From contig NZ_GG694006.1 of assembly GCF_000160695.1 (NCBI RefSeq), positions 976,336 to 1,040,335 on the forward strand: a stretch of DNA of 64,000 nucleotides, written 5' to 3'. Below are positions 28,030 through 36,974 of this stretch, piece after piece. Position numbers and translations under genes: made by a program. Numbering within the stretch: position 1 is the first letter of the stretch; the number at the start of each line of letters is the position of its first letter. The notes under the pieces are model-generated. The model saw only the letters and a program-made list of their open reading frames with translations. It was not told where the DNA came from and ran no database searches. This DNA comes from Centipeda flueggei ATCC 43531. Lineage in GTDB: Bacteria; Bacillota; Negativicutes; Selenomonadales; Selenomonadaceae.

Positions 28030-28608
28030 TTACGCAAGTATATCATATTTTCCTTCGCTGACCCACGCGCGGATCTCACCCTTCCGCTGCAAGTAGGTTT
28101 CGATGCTGCCGCGGTGGTACTCGATGCGTGCCCGGCTTGTCACATTCCAATGCGGCGTCGTGTGCCCGATGGTCGGCTCACCGCCTGCCTCACCAACGTC
28201 AAAGTGAACCTCCGGATCGGGAATGGCCTGCGCGACGAACTGTCGGTTCTGATCGGCAATGCTCATCATCTCGCTGTAAATCTGTTCGATGGCTACCTGA
28301 CGTCCCGGTTTTGGCCCATCCTCGGCAAGCGACCACGCCATCTGCGTGTGCTTCGAGGTCCCCTCCTGAACCCCTTCAAAGCCCCGCTCCATATTCTCGC
28401 GGGCAAAATCCGAATCGCTGGTGCAGCCATAGCTATGCCGGCTCGGATAGCTGTCAATGAAAAGCTTCGGCTGGGTCGAGCCACGATTGGAGCGTGCCGT
28501 CTGCGTCTCCTGATCGTACTGCGGCTGCTGAATGCCGGAGTCCAGTGTATTCTTCTGCGACTGTATCCCGATCATCGGGAGTGTATGACGCACATTGAGG
28601 TAGAGCAT
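28030..28608 (-). CDS. DUF6470 (YviE-like) flagellar cluster protein
   Basis: About 192 aa, function unknown. It begins MLYLNVRHTLPMIGIQSQ, the usual N-terminus of the DUF6470 family, which lies between flgL and fliW in many Firmicutes. The start was set at 28608 because AAAGG stands nine bases before it; another ATG at 28617 is too close to that site. The gap to fliW is 12 bp. Confidence 0.8.
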   Translation of the reverse strand: MLYLNVRHTLPMIGIQSQKNTLDSGIQQPQYDQETQTARSNRGSTQPKLFIDSYPSRHSYGCTSDSDFARENMERGFEGVQEGTSKHTQMAWSLAEDGPKPGRQVAIEQIYSEMMSIADQNRQFVAQAIPDPEVHFDVGEAGGEPTIGHTTPHWNVTSRARIEYHRGSIETYLQRKGEIRAWVSEGKYDILA

Positions 28609-28649
28609 CAAGGGCATCCTTTCCCATCACTGCTTCGGTTCAGCGGCTC

Positions 28650-29999
28650 TTACCGCAGGTAATCCACAAGCGAAAGCGGCAAAATACGCGCACCCATCGA
28701 GAGCGACATGCTCATGATCGTCTGCTGCTGCATCATCTTCATCGCAAGTTCGGCCACATCCGCCGAGGAGACGTTTGTGATGTCACGCGTGATGTTTTCC
28801 TTATGATCCGTGAGGACCTCCGTCATGTTCTTGTAGAGCTGTGTGCGTGCCCCCGTCTCCGTATGCGCCTGCAGGGTCACCTGATTTGCCGTGTCCGCCA
28901 GCGTGATGCCGTCCGAGCTGAGCCAATGGGGATCGGCGGCATTGGTCTTGGCATAGACCGTCAGCATATTGTTGAGCATTGCCGTCCCCGACGGCTCGTT
29001 GCCCGAGTTCTTATCATCAAAGAGGTCGCGGCCAAAGACATCCAGCCCCGTCTTGTTGACGGTATCTGCCGTCGGCTCGGTCGAGCCGTTCTGCTTGACC
29101 ATCGAGATGTAGCGGAAATCGCCGTTGTAGGAAGCGATCTGCTGGCGTACCGTCGAGAACTTCAGCGTCACGCCTGCGACTGCCGTCGTATCTGACCAGT
29201 TTGCACCAAGACCGGGGGCAGCGGCAGGATCGTCGATGATCTCCCCCGTATTCTTAAAGTTATTCTTAATGAAGTTCGTGCCTGTGGTGATATTTCCGAC
29301 ACGATCCGCTGCTGACACTGTCGAGCGCCCCTGCGTGATGACGTCCTTGTATCCTTCCTGCACAAACTGTTTCGTGTAGATATCCCCCGTCAGCGTATTG
29401 AGGTAGTAAGTCTTGCCGTCACTGCCGTCAAGCGAGAGCATCTGATGCAGGAAATCTGCACTGTTTCCGTTGCTCACATCATTGAAGAAAGCCGCCTGGC
29501 GGTCGTCCAGTGTCTTGGCGAGGCCGCGGCTGAGCGGCTTTTTCTCGTCAGACAGGGAGAACGGCTGACGAAGATCTGCCTGTCCGGAGAATACATAACG
29601 GTCACCGAGCTGTGTATTGCCGAGCGAGACAATCTGTTGAATCTGTGCTTTCATCTCACGGGCAATCGCGGGCCAGTCGCCGCTGTGCTCGTCCTTATCG
29701 TCGTTCGCTCCCTGAATGGTCTTTGCCTTGAACGTCTTCTGAATGTCTTCCATCGAACTGAGTGCTGTCTGGGTTGTGTTCATCCATGAGATGCCCGCCT
29801 TGACACTCTCCTGATAGCGGTCGTTCTCACCCTCAGAGACGTTGTAGCGCAGATAGCGGGAGTAGTCCACGGAGTTGTCCGAGGGGCGGTGGAGCTTTTT
29901 CCCGTCGCCCTGCTCCATGAGCTTTGCTTTCGTGTAGTCCAGCTCATTCAGGTCTTTCTGATAGCGCTGCACACTGTAATTACTGCTGATGCGAATCAT
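28650..29999 (-). CDS. flgL: Flagellar hook-filament junction protein FlgL (HAP3)
   Basis: 449 aa. The N-terminus MIRISSNYSVQRYQKDLN and the NTTQTALSSMEDI motif, plus the flagellin-like C-terminus (ADVAELAMKMMQQQTIMSMS), identify the second junction protein between hook and filament. The central domain is unusually long compared with B. subtilis FlgL (about 300 aa). It directly follows flgK (13-bp gap). Confidence 0.93.
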   Translation of the reverse strand: MIRISSNYSVQRYQKDLNELDYTKAKLMEQGDGKKLHRPSDNSVDYSRYLRYNVSEGENDRYQESVKAGISWMNTTQTALSSMEDIQKTFKAKTIQGANDDKDEHSGDWPAIAREMKAQIQQIVSLGNTQLGDRYVFSGQADLRQPFSLSDEKKPLSRGLAKTLDDRQAAFFNDVSNGNSADFLHQMLSLDGSDGKTYYLNTLTGDIYTKQFVQEGYKDVITQGRSTVSAADRVGNITTGTNFIKNNFKNTGEIIDDPAAAPGLGANWSDTTAVAGVTLKFSTVRQQIASYNGDFRYISMVKQNGSTEPTADTVNKTGLDVFGRDLFDDKNSGNEPSGTAMLNNMLTVYAKTNAADPHWLSSDGITLADTANQVTLQAHTETGARTQLYKNMTEVLTDHKENITRDITNVSSADVAELAMKMMQQQTIMSMSLSMGARILPLSLVDYLR

Positions 30000-30012
30000 C
30001 GTCTATCCTCCC

Positions 30013-31782
30013 TTACCTTCCCACAACGCCCGTGCTGTTGATGAGGCGGTCCAGGATCTCATCCATCGACGTGAGGACACGTGAGCATGCTCCATACCCC
30101 GTCTGGAACTTGAGCATATTCGAAAGCTCTTCGTTCCAGTCAACCCCTGCCGTGGACTGACGCCACTGGGTGATCTGCACCATGAGGTCATCCTGCTGCT
30201 TCATCTTCTTGTTGAGGTTCTCGGCATCTGCGCCGAGCTTATTCATAACGCCGTTATAGTACTGGTTGATGGAGACGGTTCCGACGGCGCGCTCGCACTC
30301 ATTCGCCGGCAGGCCGATAAGCTTTGCCACATTGATCGTATTTCCCTGATCCATGTTGAAGAACTTGCTCAGCTCAACGGCCATCGTCCCATCTGCCGTG
30401 CCGTTCATATTGGCGAATGTATAGGTGTACGTAATGGTGCCGGGAGAGACCGTCGGCAGCACCTTGCCGATGGGGTTCGTCGGTGAGATCGGGGCCGGGT
30501 TCTGAATCTGGCGTGCGGCGACAAGGTTCTGTCCCCCCTGCGCCGTCAGCTCATCGCTGACCTTGAGCGCTTTGATGATCTGCATGGAGCGCATCTCATG
30601 GATGTCGGCGGCGTTGCTCGTATCGACTGCCGTCACTGTCGCCCCTGTGGCAGTCGCCGTGCGCGTCACGCCCTGTGCCGTCGCCGTCATCCAGCGGTCA
30701 CCCGTCGTCGGATCGACGTGCCACACATAACGCTCACCCGTATAGTTGTTCCCCGTTGCATCGCTGTGGAATGCATTGCGTCCGAAGAAATTCGTCCATG
30801 TCGTCGCATCGTTATCGATGCCTGCACCGAGCTTATGCACATCATTGAATGTCGTCATGAGTGTCGCCGAGATGTCGGCAAGATTGTCGATGTACTTCTT
30901 GTCCTGAACGATCGTATCCTGCAGAGCCTTCAGTACGCCGCCCTGCGGAACATACCCCATGCCGCCCGCCTCCTTGATGCGGAGCGTGTAGTCATTGATG
31001 CCGTAACGCTCGTTGTTGATCGGCGGACTCATCTCAATGGTAAGATTGCTGTCGCGCTGCACGAGCGTCATGCCGTTCGAGACGACGGTGTACTGTCCGG
31101 TTGCATCCTCATAGACGTTGACATTCGTGATCTCCGAGAGCTTGTCTACGAGAAGATCGCGCTGGTCGCGCAGGTCGTTTGCCTTGCCGCCGTTCGTTTC
31201 CGCAAGCATGATGTTTTTGTTGAGGACGGCAATCTTCTCCGTGATGCTGTTTGCCTTATTCACCTGAATCCGCATCTCGTCGTACTGTGCGTTGATCTGA
31301 TCCTGCAGCTGGCGTGCCCCCGTCTTGATGCGGTCCACGAGGTTGTTGCCCTTCTGCACGACCGCCGTACGGGACGCGGCATCACTCGCATAGTCGGAGA
31401 GGTTGACCCATGCGCTGTAGAACTGCTTCATCGCGTCGAGGACGCCGGTCTCCTTGGCATCGTTGAAGACTGCCTCTGCCTTGTCGTAGTTCGTCTTGTA
31501 GGTCTTGTAGAGGGTCTGTGTCGAGCTCTCCGACCAGAACTGCTTGTCTGCGTAAATATTGCGTGCACGATTGAGCGCCACAACATCGACGCCGCCGCCG
31601 ACATAAACGCCGCCATAGAGAGACGGGCGTTCCTGATAGTTGGTCGCCGCCGAGTCAACACGCTGACGCGAGTACCCCTCCGTCGAAGCATTCGTAATGT
31701 TGTGTCCGGTCGTATCGAGCGAAAGCTGATTGTTCTGGATGCCCCGCACCATGGTATTAAGACCGGCAAATGTTGACCGCAT
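30013..31782 (-). CDS. flgK: Flagellar hook-associated protein FlgK (HAP1)
   Basis: 589-aa junction protein next to the hook. Typical features: MRSTFAGLNTMVRGIQNNQL and TTGHNITNASTEGYSRQRV at the N-terminus, and the C-terminal coil SGVDWNEELSNMLKFQTGY-like block with ACSRVLTSMDEILDRLIN. It is in the standard order flgM-flgN-flgK-flgL. Confidence 0.95.
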   Translation of the reverse strand: MRSTFAGLNTMVRGIQNNQLSLDTTGHNITNASTEGYSRQRVDSAATNYQERPSLYGGVYVGGGVDVVALNRARNIYADKQFWSESSTQTLYKTYKTNYDKAEAVFNDAKETGVLDAMKQFYSAWVNLSDYASDAASRTAVVQKGNNLVDRIKTGARQLQDQINAQYDEMRIQVNKANSITEKIAVLNKNIMLAETNGGKANDLRDQRDLLVDKLSEITNVNVYEDATGQYTVVSNGMTLVQRDSNLTIEMSPPINNERYGINDYTLRIKEAGGMGYVPQGGVLKALQDTIVQDKKYIDNLADISATLMTTFNDVHKLGAGIDNDATTWTNFFGRNAFHSDATGNNYTGERYVWHVDPTTGDRWMTATAQGVTRTATATGATVTAVDTSNAADIHEMRSMQIIKALKVSDELTAQGGQNLVAARQIQNPAPISPTNPIGKVLPTVSPGTITYTYTFANMNGTADGTMAVELSKFFNMDQGNTINVAKLIGLPANECERAVGTVSINQYYNGVMNKLGADAENLNKKMKQQDDLMVQITQWRQSTAGVDWNEELSNMLKFQTGYGACSRVLTSMDEILDRLINSTGVVGR

Positions 31783-31821
31783 ATTCCCTCACTCTTTCCC
31801 TGACACTGTCCTGTGATCCAT

Positions 31822-32313
31822 TTATACATCTGCATCAAACATCGCAATCTCGCGCCGCACGCCGGCACCGGGTCCCGCCACAGGCTGAGAATGCCCGTAT
31901 GTATCGTCCGCCGCCGTACCGGAGATCACGTTGAGCTGATAGCTGATAAAGTCCGCGCTCTGCCGAAGCAGCCGATCCGCCGAACGCACCCGCTCACGCA
32001 GTGCTTCGTGACGCGTCCGAACGGCGTGCAGCGCACGTACAGCAGCAAAACGTTCCCGTGGATTCGGCTCACGTGCAATGACGGCAGAGAGATCCTCCGC
32101 CCGCACCGTTTTCAAGTATTCCGTCTGCCGCCGTGCAAGTGCACGTACGGCGGAGAGGCTTTTCTCCGCAGCCGCCGTCGGCGCTCCGATCCCCGCGCCG
32201 AAAGCGCTGTGCTGCAGCGCAGCGACAAGGGCATCGAAGGAGGCAAGTGCCTCCTCGGCAGCAGCCATCTCTTCCTTTAAAAGCACGAGTGCTGCGCGGG
32301 TCTCATTCGTCAT
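31822..32313 (-). CDS. FlgN-like helical protein
   Basis: 163 aa, largely helical with heptad-like Leu/Ala spacing (LLKEEMAAAEEALASFDALV, KSLSAVRALARRQTEYLK). It lies between flgN and flgK with a 6-bp gap after flgN. Its helix pattern and size resemble FlgN-type chaperones, so it may be a second chaperone, perhaps specialised for FlgK or FlgL; it could also be an unrelated coiled-coil protein. Confidence 0.55.
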   Translation of the reverse strand: MTNETRAALVLLKEEMAAAEEALASFDALVAALQHSAFGAGIGAPTAAAEKSLSAVRALARRQTEYLKTVRAEDLSAVIAREPNPRERFAAVRALHAVRTRHEALRERVRSADRLLRQSADFISYQLNVISGTAADDTYGHSQPVAGPGAGVRREIAMFDADV

Positions 32314-32319
32314 TGCCGT

Positions 32320-32808
32320 TCACGCCTTATAGTCCAGATTCTTGCGCAGGTGCCTCACCTGCTCCGTGCCGCCGCTTCCGTACACAGGGTCGACCACTGC
32401 GCCGCCGATACGCCCAAGCTGTCGATTCACTGCCATAAGGGCCGCCTCGATGAGAAGGGCATTGCCGTCACGGAGTTCCTCCGTCTCCTTGACAATCTTG
32501 CTCAGCCGACGGCTCGCTGCAAGCACGCTGCGATGTACAGAATCGCTCGGTGCGAGAAGCGCAAGTTCTTCCATATTTGTCTTGGCACTCACGCCCGGCG
32601 TTGCTTCTGCGATGCTGGCCAGATGGGCGAGGCGGTCTGTCTCAAGACGCTCCACCGCACGTGCGAGGAAATCCTCCTCCGCCGTCACCTTTTCAAGGGC
32701 CTCCAGATCGAGCGCAGCGAGAATTCCGCGCTTCTTTTTCTGCAGCGTACAGATCTTCTCATATTGGTGCGAGAGCTCCTCAAGCGTCGCTGTGAATGCA
32801 TCCCACAT
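32320..32808 (-). CDS. flgN: Flagellar export chaperone FlgN
   Basis: About 162 aa, helical chaperone for FlgK/FlgL. The pattern LEELSHQYEKICTLQKKKR, then ALEKVTAEEDFLARAVERLE fits FlgN. The ATG at 32808 was chosen because GGAG is positioned 6 bases upstream; a TTG 12 bases earlier is an alternative. It directly follows flgM, the normal order. Confidence 0.8.
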   Translation of the reverse strand: MWDAFTATLEELSHQYEKICTLQKKKRGILAALDLEALEKVTAEEDFLARAVERLETDRLAHLASIAEATPGVSAKTNMEELALLAPSDSVHRSVLAASRRLSKIVKETEELRDGNALLIEAALMAVNRQLGRIGGAVVDPVYGSGGTEQVRHLRKNLDYKA

Positions 32809-32820
32809 AGTCTGCTCCAA

Positions 32821-33102
32821 TCAGTACCGCATCGCGAGCATCTTTGCCGCAATATCCGACGCAGCAGGCGCATACGCATCATTCTGCACGCACGCAGAAA
32901 GAGTCTCTACGCGGGCCTTGCGCACATCATCCATGCCGCGCAGCTGCTGCAAAATATCGCCAAAGCTCTGCACCTCACCCGAAAGTTCGAGTGCGTCCGG
33001 TGCCTGCACGGCACCCGCCGCATCCACGCGGCGCGTTCCCGTCACCTGAGCGCCGGCGTAGAGTCTGCTCACTGCTGAAATTGCCTGATTCCTAATCAAC
33101 AT
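32821..33102 (-). CDS. flgM: Anti-sigma-28 factor FlgM
   Basis: 93 aa. The C-terminal half contains the sigma-28 binding pattern (DALELSGEVQSFGDILQQL, DDVRKARVETLSACVQN, then SDIAAKMLAMRY). FlgM holds sigma-28 inactive until it is exported through the finished hook. The start at 33102 is preceded by a GGTGGTGAAAG site. A terminator separates it from yvyF, so it needs its own promoter in the 33103-33206 interval, where a weak TAAA-N15-TCGAACAG and a GCCGCA/TGCGGC hairpin were seen. Confidence 0.85.
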   Translation of the reverse strand: MLIRNQAISAVSRLYAGAQVTGTRRVDAAGAVQAPDALELSGEVQSFGDILQQLRGMDDVRKARVETLSACVQNDAYAPAASDIAAKMLAMRY

Positions 33103-33206
33103 ATCTTTCACCACCTGTGTATGTGAAAACACCGCCGCAGCCCTGCGGCGCACCCGTGTCTCATCTATTCGCGATTTCTGTTCGAAATCCTTTCACCTTC
33201 TTTATC

Positions 33207-33252
33207 GAAAAAAAAAGAGACGCACTTAAGATTTTTTTCTTGCGTGCGTCTC
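33207..33252 (-). terminator. Terminator after yvyF
   Basis: GAGACGCAC pairs with GTGCGTCTC (9 bp) and is followed on the minus strand by nine T. It isolates yvyF from the flgM operon. Confidence 0.88.
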
Positions 33253-33267
33253 CGTTATGTGCTTCCT

Positions 33268-33684
33268 TTATTTGCCGCCAAGCGTCACATAGCCGCGGCG
33301 GCCGCTGCCGTCCTTGGCAGTGCGCATTCCCGAGGCGCTCTGTTTGCCAATCGCAGCCTGCAGCTCTTCGCGCATCTCCTTCTGACACTTGTCGCAGTAC
33401 TGGCCCTTCTGGATGGGCGAGCCGCATTTTTCACACGGGTAAAAGAGCTCCACATTGCTCGAAAGAAACCGCCCTTCCCGGATCATGCGGCGGATGATAG
33501 GCTCCTGTACGCCTGTTGCCTCGACGATCTCCGGGATCTGGCTCTTCGGATGCTCGCGCACATACTCGATGATCTCTTTCTCCCACTGCTCTTCCTTCTC
33601 GCGGCAGTCCGGGCAGACGCGGGAATTGTTGATCGCGATGAACACCTTGCCGCAGCTTGAGCAGTTCTTCATCTTTCCAGCCAT
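33268..33684 (-). CDS. YvyF-like flagellar operon protein with zinc ribbons
   Basis: 138 aa. An N-terminal zinc ribbon (CSSCGK, CPDC), a helix-turn-helix-like middle (SQIPEIVEATGVQEPIIRRM), and a second ribbon (CEKCG, CDKC) match the YvyF family that precedes flgM in Firmicutes. Its role is not settled; DNA or protein binding is likely. The ATG at 33684 with GGAGAG upstream was chosen over a TTG six bases earlier. Confidence 0.85.
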   Translation of the reverse strand: MAGKMKNCSSCGKVFIAINNSRVCPDCREKEEQWEKEIIEYVREHPKSQIPEIVEATGVQEPIIRRMIREGRFLSSNVELFYPCEKCGSPIQKGQYCDKCQKEMREELQAAIGKQSASGMRTAKDGSGRRGYVTLGGK

Positions 33685-33756
33685 GGACAAAACTCTCCTC
33701 TCAAAATAGCGGATCGGTATTCATGGATCCGTCTTGTTTTCCATGTACATACCCAT

Positions 33757-33785
33757 ATTTTACAACAGGATAATGGAAAAATCAA
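33757..33785 (-). promoter_or_regulatory. Sigma-A type promoter of yvyF
   Basis: Minus strand TTGATT, 17 nt, TAAAAT, about 75 bp upstream of yvyF and just downstream of the metal-ATPase stop. Confidence 0.6.
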
Positions 33786-33804
33786 CCGATCGTCATGTGC
33801 CGTT

Positions 33805-35919
33805 CTACTTTGTCATCTTCCGTGCAAACATACCGCCCTCGGGCGTCAGAATGCGGCAGCTGTTCAGCACCACCGCGAGCGTCGCTGTATTATGGATCGC
33901 GGCCGCCGCGAGCGGGCTGATCGCGCCGAGTGCGCCGAGCAGCATCGCCGACGAGTTGACGAGCAGCGTCGCCTTGAAATTCTGATGCACGAGATGCATC
34001 GTCCGCCGTCCGAGGCGCAGCGCCTCCACGAGGCGGATTGGATCCTCCCCGTGAATTGTCACCGCCGAGGACTCGGCCGCAATATCCGTCTGGCGTCCGC
34101 CGAGGGAAACGCCGACATCGGCGAAGGCGAGTGCGGGCGCATCGTTGATGCCGTCGCCGACCATCATCACTGTCCCGCGCTGCTTCAGCTCGTTCACATA
34201 GCGCGACTTGTCCTCGGGCAGAATCTCCGCATGATAGGAGTCCACATCCATATCGCGCGCCACCTCTGCCGCGACCGCCTTAGAGTCGCCCGTCAGCATG
34301 ACGATCTCATCCACACCGCAGCGGCGCAGCTGATTCAGCGTCTTCTTCATCTTTGGACGGATGGGATCCTCAATCCCGATCACACCGATGAGGCGCGTGT
34401 CGCGCGCAACAAAGAGCACATTTTTGCCGGATGTCGACGCGGCGAGATCCTCCGGATCCGTCACGCCGTTCTCCTGCAGAAAACGGCGGCTGCCGACGCG
34501 GATCGTTCCGCCCGTAAAGCCCTCAAAATCCGGCACCTCAGCGAGCATTCCGCGCGCCACGATGGTCTTAGAGGAGCGGTGCTGCGGTGCCTGCCACGCC
34601 TTTTCCTCCACATACTTCTGGATTGCCACGGCGAGCGGATGCACGGAGTGCTCCTCAGCGGATGCCGCGAGCAGAATCATCTCCTTCTCCGTCACCCCTG
34701 ATGCCGTACGGATGAACGTGATCTCTGGGATGCCGACCGTCAGTGTGCCCGTCTTGTCGAGCACGACCGTATCCGTGCGTGCCAGCGCCTCGATGTAGTT
34801 GCCGCCCTTCACGAGAATCCCGCGCTTGGCCGCCGCTGCAATCGCCGCCGACATCGCCGTCGCCGTTGAGAGCTTCAGCCCGCAGGAAAAGTCGATGAAG
34901 AGCAGATTCAGCACACGTCCCCAATCGCGCGTCGCCCCGTAGACAATCGCCGCCCCGAGGAAGGACACGGGCACGAGATAGTTCGCCATCTGATCGGCAA
35001 AATTCTGCACGGGTGCGCGGCGCGTCTGCGCCTCCTCGACGAGGTGTACGATGTGTGCGAGCGACGTATCGCTGCCCACCTTCTCCACGGCGATCACAAG
35101 CTCGCCTGCCTCGACCACGCTGCCCGCGTAGACCGGAGTGCCCTCCTTCTTCATCGCAGGGGCAGACTCGCCCGTCACGGACGCCTGCGTCACCGCCGCA
35201 TTGCCGCGCAGAACGCGGCCGTCGATGACGATTTTCTCTCCCGCGTGCACAGCGATCGTATCGCCGGGACGCACCTCCTCCACGGGAACCTTGCGCTCCA
35301 CCTCGCCCTTCGGTGTCTTTTCGACCAGCCAGACATCACGCTGCCCAAGGGACAGCAGCCCCGAGATGTGCGTACGCGCCTTCTCTGCCGCATAGCTGGT
35401 CAGCATCTCCGCACCATTGCTGAGTGCAAGGAGCATGAGGCTCGACTCTGGTTTCCCCGCGAGCACTGAGGCAATCACCGCCGTCGTCGTGAGCGTATCC
35501 GCATTCGGCTGACGCTCCTCGATCAGACCGCCGATGCCCGTTTTGATAAAGTTGCGCGAAATGGCCAGGACGAGCAGTGAGCGCAGCACCTTCACCGAAG
35601 CAAAGAGTTCGGGGGCACCGCGCCGCAGGAGCTCCATCGCGGCAAAACTGGCAAGGGAGATCACTGCATCGCGGCGGAACTCCGCCAGTCGCTCCGTCGG
35701 CGTCACTGTCTTCTCTGCCGCCGACCGCACGGCACGCTCTGCCGCCATGAGAACGCGCGCCGTCGGGATCGTCCCCACATGCCAAAGATCTACCCATTTC
35801 TCATTGGCGGATACCGCCATCACCGCGGGAAAGCGGCGCAGGCGCGCTGCGAGCCGCAGCGCATCCTCGCGCGGCAGGGCCGCACGAAGGCGGATCCGCT
35901 TGTGCAGCAGCTTTGTCAT
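33805..35919 (-). CDS. P1B-type metal ATPase with SCG membrane motif (FezB-like)
   Basis: 704-aa metal pump. Residues about 1-65 resemble an HMA domain but lack CxxC. The actuator (VTGESAPAMKKEG), phosphorylation site (VVLDKTGTLTVG, near 385) and hinge (MVGDGINDAPALAFADVG) are intact. In the metal-binding helix (near 345) the usual CPC is replaced by FSCGLKLSTATAM; SC-type motifs define the P1B-6 group, whose members include the ferrosome iron ATPase FezB. The start at 35919 forms an ATGA overlap with the upstream HMA gene. Iron as substrate is inference. Confidence 0.8.
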   Translation of the reverse strand: MTKLLHKRIRLRAALPREDALRLAARLRRFPAVMAVSANEKWVDLWHVGTIPTARVLMAAERAVRSAAEKTVTPTERLAEFRRDAVISLASFAAMELLRRGAPELFASVKVLRSLLVLAISRNFIKTGIGGLIEERQPNADTLTTTAVIASVLAGKPESSLMLLALSNGAEMLTSYAAEKARTHISGLLSLGQRDVWLVEKTPKGEVERKVPVEEVRPGDTIAVHAGEKIVIDGRVLRGNAAVTQASVTGESAPAMKKEGTPVYAGSVVEAGELVIAVEKVGSDTSLAHIVHLVEEAQTRRAPVQNFADQMANYLVPVSFLGAAIVYGATRDWGRVLNLLFIDFSCGLKLSTATAMSAAIAAAAKRGILVKGGNYIEALARTDTVVLDKTGTLTVGIPEITFIRTASGVTEKEMILLAASAEEHSVHPLAVAIQKYVEEKAWQAPQHRSSKTIVARGMLAEVPDFEGFTGGTIRVGSRRFLQENGVTDPEDLAASTSGKNVLFVARDTRLIGVIGIEDPIRPKMKKTLNQLRRCGVDEIVMLTGDSKAVAAEVARDMDVDSYHAEILPEDKSRYVNELKQRGTVMMVGDGINDAPALAFADVGVSLGGRQTDIAAESSAVTIHGEDPIRLVEALRLGRRTMHLVHQNFKATLLVNSSAMLLGALGAISPLAAAAIHNTATLAVVLNSCRILTPEGGMFARKMTK

Positions 35920-36587
35920 ACCTTCCATCCCCTCATCAGCGACAGCGCCCACCAGAGCATCTGCGAGCCCGAGGGCGTATTATTGGAAATCACCAGCTGA
36001 CGTATGCCGCGCATAATGAAAATCCCGGCAACCAACGAGCTGAGATCCAGTGCCCCGCCCGTATTGCGCTGAATCCATCCACTAAGCGTCTCCACTGAAC
36101 GGCGCACACTCTTGGCAAACGTCGCGGGCGGCTGAACCTTGCCCTCGGCAAAGATGGCACTCAGCCCCTCCGCCAGGACGAGTACATGCGCCTCATCCTC
36201 CGGCGCATAGATAAGCAGAATGCTGCCCGAAGCCACATTGGTACGAACCGCACGGATGAACGGCAGACGAAGGAGACGTTCCTCCAGCACAGCGGCAAAT
36301 GACTCCGTCAAATACGGCGTACGGTAGCGGCGGCGTCCCGGTGATGCATGAACACAGGAAAAAACAGCCGTCGGCACCGCACAGGAAACCGGCGCAGCGG
36401 GCTGCTCGGCCGTATGCGCCAAGGCATGTGAACTCTTCCCGCGCGGGCGCTCCGGTGCAGCAAACAGGCCGCTGCCCAGTCCGTGCAGCATACGGCCCTC
36501 AGCAGAATGTCCTCCCGTCCCGAGAATCATCTGGCGGGCCATATTTGCCAATGAAGCGCCGAGCATCAGCCCCGACAGGTACGTCAT
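35916..36587 (-). CDS. HMA-like membrane-associated protein of the metal ATPase operon
   Basis: 223 aa. A hydrophobic N-terminus (YLSGLMLGASLANMARQM), a Pro/Ala-rich linker, a central ferredoxin-like HMA segment (RLLRLPFIRAVRTNVASGSI, LLIYAPEDEAH) without CxxC, and a C-terminal hydrophobic segment (DLSSLVAGIFIMRGIRQLV). It resembles the heavy-metal-associated-domain proteins encoded beside P1B-6 ATPases (FezC-like). It overlaps both neighbours by ATGA, so it is made together with the pump. Confidence 0.65.
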   Translation of the reverse strand: MTYLSGLMLGASLANMARQMILGTGGHSAEGRMLHGLGSGLFAAPERPRGKSSHALAHTAEQPAAPVSCAVPTAVFSCVHASPGRRRYRTPYLTESFAAVLEERLLRLPFIRAVRTNVASGSILLIYAPEDEAHVLVLAEGLSAIFAEGKVQPPATFAKSVRRSVETLSGWIQRNTGGALDLSSLVAGIFIMRGIRQLVISNNTPSGSQMLWWALSLMRGWKV

Positions 36588-36895
36588 GATGCCCGCCTCC
36601 TCGCATGTTTACGCATATAGTCCTCCACACGCCGCAGCTCCGCATTCGCACGCAGACGCTCCGGCTCATACGTGATGAGGATCGATCCTGTTGCAATATT
36701 CGTATCCACGCACTCGATCTCAGCGAGTGCGTTCAGCCGCTCATGCACCTGCTGTTCGAGTGAAGCATTGTTCACGAGCTGCTTGCTGTAGAGACGCACG
36801 CGTCCCGGCATATAGGAAGCGACATCCGTCGAGCGGATGAACAGATCCAGCGCTGAGTGCGGAATCGCATTTTTTATCGCAGCGAAAATACTCAT
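36584..36895 (-). CDS. Small HMA-domain protein of the metal ATPase operon
   Basis: 103 aa with a single ferredoxin-like HMA fold (VRLYSKQLVNNASLEQQVHE, ECVDTNIATGSILITYEP) lacking the CxxC metal site. The same VNxxTGSILI-type pattern occurs in the next protein, so the two are probably paralogous. The ribosome site AAAGAAAGGGG is clear. An intrinsic terminator-like hairpin stands between it and the small upstream gene. Confidence 0.65.
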   Translation of the reverse strand: MSIFAAIKNAIPHSALDLFIRSTDVASYMPGRVRLYSKQLVNNASLEQQVHERLNALAEIECVDTNIATGSILITYEPERLRANAELRRVEDYMRKHARRRAS

Positions 36896-36924
36896 TGAAA
36901 CCCCTTTCTTTTTTATATCTGTTG

Positions 36925-36958
36925 AAAAAGGGCTGCGCGCAGAGATGCGCAGCAGCCC
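36925..36958 (-). terminator. Internal terminator-like hairpin in metal ATPase operon
   Basis: On the minus strand GGGCTGC pairs with GCAGCCC, with a nested GCGC pairing in the loop, followed by TTTTT. It sits between the 66-aa gene and the HMA genes and would let only part of the transcripts continue. Confidence 0.65.
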
Positions 36959-36974
36959 CCGTGTTGTGGTTTTC

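Noticed and set aside
30598-31776. Plus-strand frame of 392 codons opposite flgK
   Set aside because: Antisense shadow of flgK, without a family motif or a plausible ribosome site.
33103-33206. Sigma-28 promoter of flgM
   Set aside because: TAAA-N15-TCGAACAG matches only about half of the -10 consensus; too weak to list as a feature.
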